A DNA stretch of 34,874 nt from Octadecabacter sp. GTDB lineage: Bacteria; Pseudomonadota; Alphaproteobacteria; Rhodobacterales; Rhodobacteraceae. This document shows positions 27,567 to 34,874 of this stretch, piece after piece. Position numbers and translations under genes: made by a program. How positions within the stretch are numbered: position 1 is the first letter of the stretch; every line of letters begins with the position of its first letter. The stretch spans positions 87,501 through 122,374 of the forward strand of contig JAGGNB010000081.1 in NCBI GenBank assembly GCA_017886375.1, written 5' to 3'. The notes beneath the pieces are model-generated. The model did no database searches, was not told the origin of the DNA, and saw nothing but the letters and a program-made list of their open reading frames with translations.

Positions 27567-28781
27567 TTGGAACATCTACTTTGGTCACCGGAGCTTATTT
27601 TGCTCGCCGTTCTGGGTTGTATTTTCATCTACTCATTGCTGACCAACGCGATTGCCAAGACCATCGTTACTTTGCCGATTATCTTCATGGGTGTCGGGTA
27701 TCTTTGCGCGCGCCCAATCGAAGCGCTGGCGGAACCCGAAATGATGAACGAGGGCAAACGCCTGCTTGCCGAGATCACGCTGGTGCTGGTCCTGTTTTCT
27801 GACGCCAGCCGTGTCCGGCTCACGGCACTGCGTAAAAATTTCAAAATTCCACTGCGTATGCTGGTTATCGGGATGCCGCTGACGATCGGGCTTGGGATGA
27901 TCGTCGCCTATGGTTTCAACCCCGAAAGCGGGCTTGCCATGGCGCTATTGACCGCGGCTGTGTTGACCCCGACGGATGCGGCCCTCGGGCAGACTGTTGT
28001 CACCAGCGCGGACGTTCCTGAACGGTTGCGCCAGACCATCAACGTCGAAAGTGGGCTAAATGACGGGCTGGTTCTGCCGTTCGTTTTGTTTGGAGCAATT
28101 CTCGCTTCGGCAGGAATGGAAGGTGCGAATACAGACGGGCTTGCGACATCCGCATTGGTGCAAATAATCGTTGGGCCATTGGTTGGCATTGCGTTTGGAT
28201 GGACCTTTGCCAAGGCGATGGACGCGGCTCAAGACCAAAATCTAATGGCGGAAGCTGCGGGAGGTGTCGCGTTCTTGGCGGTGGCATTTTCTGCCTACAT
28301 CGGGGCTGAAATTGTTGGTGGAAACGGGTTCATCGCTGCATTTGTCGCCGGAATGGTTTTCGGCAATAGTTACAAACATAAAATCCATTTTATCGGTGAA
28401 TTTATGGAAGGGGTCGGGCAATTACTTACCATGTTCGCGTTTCTGGTCTTTGGCGCATTGCTGCTGCCGGACGGGTTGGACCACATGACGTGGAAGGTGC
28501 TTTTGTTGGCCGTTCTATTCCTAACGGTTGTACGCATGCTGCCTATCTGGTTGTCGCTGCTTGGCACTGGTCTGGCCCTACGCGAAAAGATGTTCTTGGG
28601 ATGGTTTGGGCCGCGCGGGCTGGCGTCAATCCTGTTTACGCTTATCATCTTGGACGAGTTTGATTTCCCTGGTGAAGAAGAACTACTGGCATGTGTGTCC
28701 ATGACCGTCTTTTTGTCGATCATTCTGCACGGGGTTTCAGCTGCGCCTTTGTCAAAATGGATTGGCCGTGACGCTGGGTGA
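27567..28781 (+). CDS. CPA1-family cation:proton antiporter
   Basis: This 404-aa polytopic membrane protein has about 12 helices and the antiporter core: LTPTDAALGQTV (Asp137) and NVESGLNDGLVLPFVL (Asn165-Asp166), the ND motif of electroneutral Na+/H+ exchangers. The C-terminal GWFGPRGLASILFTLIILDE is also typical. It ends without the long cytosolic domain of NhaP types. It is initiated by TTG at 27567, supported by GGAGG (27556-27560) six bases upstream; no ATG nearby fits as well. It follows the TVP38-type gene by about 150 bases and is probably its own transcript, ending at a hairpin on the stop codon. The transported ion (Na+, K+ or Li+) cannot be told. Confidence 0.88.
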   Translation: MEHLLWSPELILLAVLGCIFIYSLLTNAIAKTIVTLPIIFMGVGYLCARPIEALAEPEMMNEGKRLLAEITLVLVLFSDASRVRLTALRKNFKIPLRMLVIGMPLTIGLGMIVAYGFNPESGLAMALLTAAVLTPTDAALGQTVVTSADVPERLRQTINVESGLNDGLVLPFVLFGAILASAGMEGANTDGLATSALVQIIVGPLVGIAFGWTFAKAMDAAQDQNLMAEAAGGVAFLAVAFSAYIGAEIVGGNGFIAAFVAGMVFGNSYKHKIHFIGEFMEGVGQLLTMFAFLVFGALLLPDGLDHMTWKVLLLAVLFLTVVRMLPIWLSLLGTGLALREKMFLGWFGPRGLASILFTLIILDEFDFPGEEELLACVSMTVFLSIILHGVSAAPLSKWIGRDAG

Positions 28782-28799
28782 ATACCGCTGTCGGTATTC
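28780..28799 (+). terminator. Hairpin at the end of the antiporter gene
   Basis: gaataccg (28780-28787) and cggtattc (28792-28799) form a perfect 8-bp stem with a ctgt loop, overlapping the antiporter stop codon. No T-run follows, so it may be a Rho-independent terminator of weak type or a 3' end stabiliser. Bases 28800-28966 hold no gene and should contain the promoter of the next unit. Confidence 0.4.
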
Positions 28800-28966
28800 T
28801 GAAACGACCGCGCCAATTCTGTGATACGGATTTGGTGCGCCCATCGTGACGGGTCAGTCATCGCGTCAAATGGGCGCTGGCAAACGCCACGTCCACGCTT
28901 GTATCCGCAATCCTTCTAGGACACATATTCCGCACCCAGCCACATCAATCGAAAACGGATTTTGCC

Positions 28967-29260
28967 ATGTCAGACAGAACATTCATTCGCCACGTTGTTC
29001 TTTTCAGCGCCAAAGACCAAGGCGACGTGGCGCGGATTGTTGATGGGCTGTCGATGCTCAAGAATATCCCGCATGCGTCAGTGTTCGAGGTGGTTCAAAA
29101 TAATCGCGTCGATGCACTGTCCGGCGAAATTGACGTCGTTGTGTATGCTGAATTCGCGGATGATGCGGCGCTTCAGGCGTATAAAGCCCACCAGATTTAT
29201 CAAGATGCCATCGCAATCGTGCGACCTTTGCGTGACATGCGGATCGCCGCGGATTTCTGA
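28967..29260 (+). CDS. Dabb-domain protein (stress-responsive A/B barrel)
   Basis: This 97-aa protein is a single dimeric ferredoxin-like A/B barrel: IRHVVLFSAKD at the N-terminus, the central VVQNNRVDALSGEIDVVVYAEF, and DDAALQAYKAHQIYQDAIAIVRPLRD with the conserved H-P-x-H-like position as YKAHQIY. Dabb proteins range from stress-induced plant proteins to small cyclases, and many bacterial ones have no assigned role. Its stop overlaps the pabB start by one base (TGATG), so it is translationally coupled to folate-precursor synthesis. Whether it acts on a pathway intermediate is unknown. Confidence 0.85.
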   Translation: MSDRTFIRHVVLFSAKDQGDVARIVDGLSMLKNIPHASVFEVVQNNRVDALSGEIDVVVYAEFADDAALQAYKAHQIYQDAIAIVRPLRDMRIAADF

Positions 29261-30387
29261 TGGATGAGCACGGCGTAAATGTAACCTTCGATCGTGGGCC
29301 ATCCGGGGGCGGGGACAGGTTTGTCGCCCCGTCTGAGATGATCCGTGCCGACACGCCAGACCAAGTTGATGCCGCGTTTGAGGCCATGCATCGGGCGCAG
29401 TCGGATGGCAAATGGCTGGCGGGCTATGTGTCTTATGAATTTGGCTACCTGACATCGCCGAAGCTGGAACGGCTGATGCCGACGGACAGGGCCCTACCGT
29501 TGATCCATTTCGGGGTATTTGATGCGCCGCAGCCATCCACACCATCGGCAGTTGATGCGTCTGTTGCCCTCGACCGATTGCAGCCGCAATGGACTGCCGA
29601 TCGCTATGCGCAGGCGTTTTCAACGGTCCACGACTATATCGGCGCGGGTGATATCTATCAGGTGAATTTGACGTTCCCGATTGCGACGCGTTCTGATGCA
29701 TCGCCGGACGCACTTTATGCAAAATTGCGCGAGCGACAGGAGGTGCCGCACGGGGCGTTGGTGAACTTTGGCGAAACAGCTTTGCTGTCACGTTCGCCTG
29801 AATTGTTCTTTTCTCTGACGTCCACAGGCGCACTCACAACCCGCCCGATGAAAGGCACAGCGCCGCGTGGCGCCACGCCCGCGCAAGACGATACCGTTAG
29901 GGACGCCCTGCAATCATCCGAAAAAAACCGCGCCGAAAACCTGATGATTGTTGATCTGTTGCGCAACGACATGTCGCGCGTATCAGAAATTGGCAGCGTC
30001 AAAGTCCCAGAGCTGTTCGTCGTCGAACGTTTTGCGACACTTCACCAGATGACATCATGCATCACATCCCAGATCCTGCCAGACACAACACTTAAAGAGC
30101 TGTTTGTGGCGCTGTTTCCATGTGGGTCAATCACAGGCGCGCCGAAGGTGCGCGCGATGGAGATCATTCGCGAAATCGAAACCCAGCCTCGCGAAGCCTA
30201 CTGCGGGTCAATCGGTTGGATCGCACCGGATGGCGCGATGGAATTCAACGTGGCGATCCGCACTTTGATGTATCGCGCAGATCGTTCGATCCAAATGAAC
30301 GTGGGCGGCGGCGTGGTTTATGATAGTACTGCTCAGGATGAATATGATGAAGCTCTATTGAAATCGCGGTTCGCTGATATCAGCTAG
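29260..30387 (+). CDS. pabB: Aminodeoxychorismate synthase component I
   Basis: This 375-aa chorismate-utilising enzyme makes 4-amino-4-deoxychorismate from chorismate with ammonia from PabA, for p-aminobenzoate and folate. The C-terminal catalytic domain is full length: YIGAGDIYQVNLTFP, then RPMKGTAPRG (Lys198), EKNRAENLMIVDLLRND (221-237), and FPCGSITGAPKVRAMEII (Cys288 to Lys296). The TrpE-like N-terminal domain is reduced to about 110 residues, as is common for alphaproteobacterial PabB. Lys198 in the PIKGT-type motif distinguishes PabB from anthranilate synthase, which has Ala at that place. The start overlaps the Dabb stop. pabC, frequently next to or fused with pabB in related bacteria, is not adjacent: an RND adaptor gene follows instead. 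Confidence 0.93.
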   Translation: MDEHGVNVTFDRGPSGGGDRFVAPSEMIRADTPDQVDAAFEAMHRAQSDGKWLAGYVSYEFGYLTSPKLERLMPTDRALPLIHFGVFDAPQPSTPSAVDASVALDRLQPQWTADRYAQAFSTVHDYIGAGDIYQVNLTFPIATRSDASPDALYAKLRERQEVPHGALVNFGETALLSRSPELFFSLTSTGALTTRPMKGTAPRGATPAQDDTVRDALQSSEKNRAENLMIVDLLRNDMSRVSEIGSVKVPELFVVERFATLHQMTSCITSQILPDTTLKELFVALFPCGSITGAPKVRAMEIIREIETQPREAYCGSIGWIAPDGAMEFNVAIRTLMYRADRSIQMNVGGGVVYDSTAQDEYDEALLKSRFADIS

Positions 30388-30414
30388 AGCCCAAGTCCAT
30401 TAAGGATCAAGCAA

Positions 30415-31563
30415 ATGACACAAGACAGTCCAACATCCGCAGGCGACACTGCGGCTAAAGATGATGTGCCGCAAAAGCTGGTATTTTCGTCTGATAAGGG
30501 CGCATCCCGATCAACGTGGATCGCGGGCTTTCTGGTTATCGCAATCGTTGGTTGGATGGGCAGCGGTTTTATCATTCCGTCCGCAGACGCCACGCCGACA
30601 ATTGCGCGTGAAACACCAAAACCTGTCACCGTGGCCGTGACGACATCGCATGCAGAAACGGTGACGCAATTCTATCAGGCCGAAGGTCAGGCGCTGCCGG
30701 ACCGTGATACGATGATGCGGGCTGAAACATCGGGTGAAATTTCGCAAGTTTTGGTGCAAAAAGGCCAAGACGTTAACGCAGGTGACGTGATTGCGCGTTT
30801 TGACCCGACCAATAACGAAGCTGATGCCAATAGCGCCGCCGAAGAATTGGCCCGCGCACAGCGCGAATTCGACAATGCCGAAGCCCTGCTTGAACGCGGT
30901 GTCGCCACGGCGGATCGGGTATCGCAGGCGCGCGCGACACTTGCCTCGGCGCAGGCGGAAGTGACGATTGTTCAACAAGATGCAGAAGCCCTGACAATTA
31001 CGGCACCGTTTGCAGGACGGATCGAAACCCTAGATCTGGACGAAGGCGAATATGTGTCAACGGGCACCGAAATCGGGCGGTTGGTTGACATCACACCGCT
31101 GACGGTCGCCATTCAGGTGCCGCAACAGTCGCTGACACGATTGTCCATCGGCCAGCCAGCGACAATCGGATTTATCACTGGCGAAGAGCGGGTTGGAACG
31201 GTGACGTTTGTCGGCACGTCGGCTGCATCCGAAACCCGTACATTCTTGGCCGAAATCGAGGTCGCAAACGCAGACGGCGCAATTCCGGCCGGAATTTCCG
31301 CTGAAGTCATCATTCCAACTGGGGAGGCCACAGCGCATTTTCTATCGCCGTCCATCGTGTCGCTTGATACCGACGGCACGCTTGGTGTGAAAACAGTCAA
31401 CGCTGAAAACATTGTTGAATTTTTCGCCATTCAGGTCGTAAAGGCGCAGATCGACGGCATATGGGTCACTGGCCTGCCGGATGTCGCGGACGTCATTACC
31501 GTCGGCCAAGGCTATGTCAACGAGGGTGAGATCATTGATCCCGATTTCGGGGACACAAACTAA
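30415..31563 (+). CDS. RND efflux periplasmic adaptor subunit (HlyD/AcrA type)
   Basis: This 382-aa membrane fusion protein links an RND pump to an outer-membrane channel. A single helix (about 34-53, STWIAGFLVIAIVGWMGSGF) anchors the N-terminus instead of a lipobox. The first lipoyl half is AETSGEISQVLVQKGQDVNAGDVIARFD, read in pieces; a coiled coil runs through the NSAAEELARAQREFDNAEAL region (about 140-190). The second lipoyl half is LTITAPFAGRIETLDLDEGEYV, again in pieces, and a beta-barrel follows (PQQSLTRLSIGQPATIGF). The stop overlaps the permease ATG as TAATG. No TolC-type channel gene is present, so an unlinked one is presumably used. The substrate is unknown. Confidence 0.9.
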   Translation: MTQDSPTSAGDTAAKDDVPQKLVFSSDKGASRSTWIAGFLVIAIVGWMGSGFIIPSADATPTIARETPKPVTVAVTTSHAETVTQFYQAEGQALPDRDTMMRAETSGEISQVLVQKGQDVNAGDVIARFDPTNNEADANSAAEELARAQREFDNAEALLERGVATADRVSQARATLASAQAEVTIVQQDAEALTITAPFAGRIETLDLDEGEYVSTGTEIGRLVDITPLTVAIQVPQQSLTRLSIGQPATIGFITGEERVGTVTFVGTSAASETRTFLAEIEVANADGAIPAGISAEVIIPTGEATAHFLSPSIVSLDTDGTLGVKTVNAENIVEFFAIQVVKAQIDGIWVTGLPDVADVITVGQGYVNEGEIIDPDFGDTN

Positions 31564-34500
31564 TGCATAAGATTATAGACGCTGCATTTTCGCGGTCGCG
31601 GGTTGTTGTTATGGCGCTGCTCATGGTGCTGGGCGTGGGCGCATATGCCTATTCTGCAATCCCGAAAGAAGCCAATCCAGAGGTGCCCCTGCCGTTCTTC
31701 TACGTCTCGACAGGCTTGGACGGGATCAGCCCGACTGACGCGGAACGCCTGTTGTTGGAACCGATGGAGACCGAGTTTGGCTCGATCACTGGTCTTCAAA
31801 GTATGAATTCGGATGCGTCCGAAGGATTTGCAAGTATCCAACTGGAATTCAGCCCCGGTGGTGATAATGAGGAGGCACTGGACAAGGTGCGCGAAGCCGC
31901 TAATCGCGCGCAGGGCGATCTTCCCGATGATGCCCGCGATATTACCATTACTGAAATCAACACGGCCCTGTTTCCGATCATCACTGCGATCCTGTCAGGC
32001 CCCGTGCCAGAACGAACGCTGAATGATCTGGCCGAACGGATGCAAGACGGAATCGAAGGGCTGCCCGGTGTTCTTGAGGTCGAAATTGGCGGCCAGCGCT
32101 TTGAATTCCTCGAAGTGTTGATCGACCCGACGGTGTTCCAGACTTACAATCTGTCGTTTGAAGAGTTGATCGGGCAAATCCAGCGCAACAATATGCTAAT
32201 CGCCGCGGGCGCGATTGAAACCGGATCCGGGCGTATTGTCTTGAAGGTGCCGGGATTGATCGAAAACCTCGATGACGTGATGTCGATGCCCGTCAAGGTG
32301 CGGGGCAATGCTGTCGTGACCTTTGGTGATATTGCGACGATCCGCCGGACGTTTGACGACCCCTCTTCCTTTGCGCGCATTAACGGCCAGCCAGCCTTGG
32401 CGTTAGAGATCACAAAACGATCCGGTGCGAACATCATCGAAACGGTGGCCGCCGTAAAAGCCCTTGTAGATGAGTTGCAAGTGGACTGGCCTGAAAGCGT
32501 TGAGATCACCTATCTGCAAGATCAGTCCAAGCAAGTGAAAGACCTGCTGAGCGATTTGGAGGCCAACGTTATGGCTGCCGTAATTCTTGTTATGATTGTG
32601 ATCGTGCTCTCCTTGGGAACACGGTCCGCGATCCTTGTGGGGCTGTCAATTCCAGGCGCATTCCTTGCGGGCGTTATCGCCCTTTGGACGATGGATTTTT
32701 CGATGAATATCATCGTATTGTTCGCGTTGATTTTGGTGGTGGGCATGCTGGTAGACGGCGCGATTGTGACCACCGAATTGGCCGACCGAAAACTGCAAGA
32801 AGGCATTGAACCCAAGGAAGCCTATTCCTATGCGGCCAAGCGCATGTCGTGGCCCATCATCGCGTCCACTGCCACAACGTTGTCGGTTTTCTTTCCACTT
32901 CTGTTCTGGTCAGGCATGGTCGGCGAATTCATGAAATTCTTGCCGATCACAGTTATTCTGACCCTGTCTGCATCCCTGTTCATGGCGTTGATATTTATTC
33001 CTGTTGTCGGTGGATTGATCGGCAAACGCGCGCCGCAAACGGCGAAATCCAAGGCGGCACTGCACGCAGCCGAATTTGGCGATCCGCGTGATATGACCGG
33101 ATTTACCGGCGCCTATGTGCGGCTTTTGGAAAAGGCAGTGCTGCGGCCTGCGGCGACCCTTTTGTTGGCGATTGCGCTGCTGCTTGGCGGTTTCAGCCTT
33201 TACGGTCAGTTCGGCAAAGGGGTCACGTTCTTCCCTTCGATCGAGCCTGATTTCATGCAGGTCCAGGTGCGCGCGCGCGACAATTTCTCGATCTTTGAAC
33301 GCGATGCATTGGTGCGCGCGGTCGAAGACCGACTGTTGGGGTATGACGAAATCGCCAGCATCTATGCGCGATCCATGATGAGCGCGGGGCAGGGTGACGA
33401 AGAAACCATCGGCACGTTGCAGTTGGAATTGACGCCATGGGACACGCGGCGCACAGCCGCTGAGATCGGCGTTGATATCCGGCAAAGCGTGTCAGATATC
33501 GCGGGCATCGACGTTCAGGTCCAAACCGAAAGCGGCGGGCCAACGACAGGAAAACCGGTAAACCTTCAAGTCACGGCGCGAAATCCGGACAATCAGGCGC
33601 TGGGTGTGCAGCAAATTCGCGATATTATGGACAGCATGGGCGGGTTTACCGATGTAACCGATACGCGCCCTGTTCCCGGGGTTGAGGTTTCGATCCTTGT
33701 GAACCGCGCCGAAGCTGCACGATTTGGGGCGGACGTCAGTCTTTTGGGGCAGGCTGTGCAACTGCTGACGCAAGGCATAACCGTCGCCGATTACCGCCCT
33801 GATGATGTCGAAGGATCGCTGGATATCCGCGTGCGGTTCCCGCGTGCCGAACGGTCATTGTCGGAACTTGCGGGTTTACGCGTTCCGACGTCGTCAGGCC
33901 TTGTGCCGATTTCGAACTTTGTGACCTTTGCACCGTCCGAACGCACAGGTGTCATTCGCCGGATCGACGAAAAACGCGTCACCACGATTGAAGCCAATGT
34001 TGCGCCGGATATCTTGGTAAACGATCAGGTGATCGCGCTCACCGCAGCCCTAAATGCCGCCGATTTGCCTGACGGCGTTGTCTTCAGTTTCGCAGGTGAG
34101 GCTGAAGATCAGGCCGAAAGCATGAACTTCCTCGTCGGGGCCTTCGCCACAGCGATCTTTTTGATGTTCGTGATCTTGGTTCTGCAGTTCAACAGCTTTT
34201 ATCAAGCCTTTGTCGTGATGAGCGCGATTGTCTTTTCCATCGCGGGGGTGTTGCTCGGCCTGCTGATTACCGGTCGCCCGTTTGGGATTGTCATGGGTGG
34301 TATTGGCGTCATCGCCTTGGCGGGGATCGTGGTGAACAACAATATCGTGTTGATCGACACCTACAATAACCTAAAGAAATCGGGGCAATCACCGCTTGAG
34401 GCCGCCCTTCGTACGGGCGCACAACGTCTGCGTCCGGTGATCCTGACGTCTGTCACCACGGCGCTGGGGCTGATGCCCATGGTCATCGGCGTGAACCTTA

Positions 34501-34685
34501 ACTTCTTTACGCGCGATATTGTTTATGGTGCCCCATCGACGCAGTGGTGGACGGAATTGTCATCGGCAATTGCGGGTGGATTGGTTGTGGCAACGGTTCT
34601 CACACTGATTGTGACACCGGCCTTGTTGATGTTCGGGGAACGCAACAGGCGCGTTGGCATGATTGATGGGATGCCGGCCGAATAG
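31563..34685 (+). CDS. RND-family efflux permease
   Basis: This 1040-aa proton-driven inner-membrane pump of the AcrB-like RND superfamily has a first helix at residues 12-30, porter loop one (about 35-330), helices 2-6 (about 335-480), loop two (about 555-850) and helices 8-12 (about 855-1025). The helix-4 proton relay reads MLVDGAIVTTEL with one Asp (Asp398), where drug pumps have two (VDDA). Metal-type RND pumps such as CzcA also have a single Asp there, so the relay alone does not give the substrate class. VNNNIVLIDTYNN near 925 corresponds to the usual VVNNAIVLID. It overlaps the adaptor gene by one base and converges with the next gene six bases after its stop. Confidence 0.94.
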   Translation: MHKIIDAAFSRSRVVVMALLMVLGVGAYAYSAIPKEANPEVPLPFFYVSTGLDGISPTDAERLLLEPMETEFGSITGLQSMNSDASEGFASIQLEFSPGGDNEEALDKVREAANRAQGDLPDDARDITITEINTALFPIITAILSGPVPERTLNDLAERMQDGIEGLPGVLEVEIGGQRFEFLEVLIDPTVFQTYNLSFEELIGQIQRNNMLIAAGAIETGSGRIVLKVPGLIENLDDVMSMPVKVRGNAVVTFGDIATIRRTFDDPSSFARINGQPALALEITKRSGANIIETVAAVKALVDELQVDWPESVEITYLQDQSKQVKDLLSDLEANVMAAVILVMIVIVLSLGTRSAILVGLSIPGAFLAGVIALWTMDFSMNIIVLFALILVVGMLVDGAIVTTELADRKLQEGIEPKEAYSYAAKRMSWPIIASTATTLSVFFPLLFWSGMVGEFMKFLPITVILTLSASLFMALIFIPVVGGLIGKRAPQTAKSKAALHAAEFGDPRDMTGFTGAYVRLLEKAVLRPAATLLLAIALLLGGFSLYGQFGKGVTFFPSIEPDFMQVQVRARDNFSIFERDALVRAVEDRLLGYDEIASIYARSMMSAGQGDEETIGTLQLELTPWDTRRTAAEIGVDIRQSVSDIAGIDVQVQTESGGPTTGKPVNLQVTARNPDNQALGVQQIRDIMDSMGGFTDVTDTRPVPGVEVSILVNRAEAARFGADVSLLGQAVQLLTQGITVADYRPDDVEGSLDIRVRFPRAERSLSELAGLRVPTSSGLVPISNFVTFAPSERTGVIRRIDEKRVTTIEANVAPDILVNDQVIALTAALNAADLPDGVVFSFAGEAEDQAESMNFLVGAFATAIFLMFVILVLQFNSFYQAFVVMSAIVFSIAGVLLGLLITGRPFGIVMGGIGVIALAGIVVNNNIVLIDTYNNLKKSGQSPLEAALRTGAQRLRPVILTSVTTALGLMPMVIGVNLNFFTRDIVYGAPSTQWWTELSSAIAGGLVVATVLTLIVTPALLMFGERNRRVGMIDGMPAE

Positions 34686-34691
34686 GTCGAA

Positions 34692-34874
34692 TTAATGGTC
34701 CGCGTCGGGATCGAACAACCGACCGAATTGTGGTTGTTGCGGCGCGATGTCCAGAAGCCGGCAAAGATGCCAAGCCAATACCTGATTGCTTGATAGAACA
34801 GGCTTTCCGATTTGCGTCTCGATCCGTTCAATGACGTCCAAAGTGCGCAGGTTCGTGCAGGATAAAAACACAGC
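34692..34874 (-). CDS. Asp/Glu racemase-superfamily enzyme, C-terminal part (maleate isomerase/EutA-like)
   Basis: The last 60 codons of a minus-strand gene run off the window edge. The sequence opens at once on the active-site motif FLSCTNLRTLDVIE, whose Cys is the second catalytic cysteine of the Asp/Glu racemase fold, followed by GKPVLSSNQVLAWHLCRL, which is conserved in maleate cis-trans isomerases, arylmalonate decarboxylases and the ectoine-degradation protein EutA. The end is FGRLFDPDADH with stop at 34692-34694. The start and the neighbours that would tell these apart lie outside the window. It converges with the RND permease gene. Confidence 0.85.
   Translation of the reverse strand, partial: AVFLSCTNLRTLDVIERIETQIGKPVLSSNQVLAWHLCRLLDIAPQQPQFGRLFDPDADH

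Noticed and set aside
34523-34831. 102-codon minus-strand ORF at the right end
   Set aside because: It overlaps the RND permease and is in a different frame from the racemase-family fragment, which has clear catalytic motifs.

Overview
The window is a piece of an alphaproteobacterial chromosome, most probably from the Rhodobacterales (roseobacter group). The basis is the 23S/5S sequence, alphaproteobacterial protein families in gene order (ureDABCEFG, gcvTHP behind a tandem glycine riboswitch, a TAXI-type TRAP cluster, CueR/CopA) and GC-rich third codon positions. This is recognition from memory and no database was searched, so I do not name a genus.

Layout. 1-2055: 3' part of a 23S rRNA gene, 5S rRNA and a terminator, with no tRNA after the 5S. 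2056-4405: a thin, partly decayed stretch holding a periplasmic PQQ-type sugar dehydrogenase gene, an internally deleted IS3-family transposase remnant and the 3' stump of a DMT/EamA permease gene. 4503-7926: a TAXI-TRAP transporter operon (binding protein, DUF1850 protein, fused permease). 7954-9204: a short Hsp70-like ATPase gene on the minus strand. 9385-14014: a tandem glycine riboswitch, then gcvT-gcvH-gcvP. 14053-16140 (minus): a methanethiol oxidase/SBP56 gene followed by a gene for a His-containing membrane protein. 16233-16812 (minus): a frameshifted LuxR-type regulator remnant and a possible 33-aa membrane peptide. 17095-21927: a complete urease operon, followed by an unknown gene at 22027. 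22558-26447: a copper module (cueR, copA, copZ, cytochrome c). 26741-28781: a TVP38-type membrane protein and a CPA1-type antiporter. 28967-30387: a Dabb protein overlapping pabB. 30415-34685: an RND efflux pair. 34692-34874 (minus): the C-terminus of an Asp/Glu racemase-superfamily enzyme running off the window.

How the genes work together. Several units concern small nitrogen and sulfur compounds (glycine cleavage, urea hydrolysis, methanethiol oxidation). The copper module is the clearest regulatory unit. Three promoters (copA, copZ and the cytochrome c gene) share a CueR-type element with TTGACC at -35 and a 19-bp dyad-containing stretch after it. This suggests one copper-responsive sensor controls export, chaperoning and a periplasmic or membrane-anchored cytochrome. 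The points most worth checking are that three-box regulon, the hairpin that encloses the gcvT start codon behind the glycine riboswitch, and the membrane protein paired with methanethiol oxidase, whose motifs loosely resemble NicO-type metal permeases.
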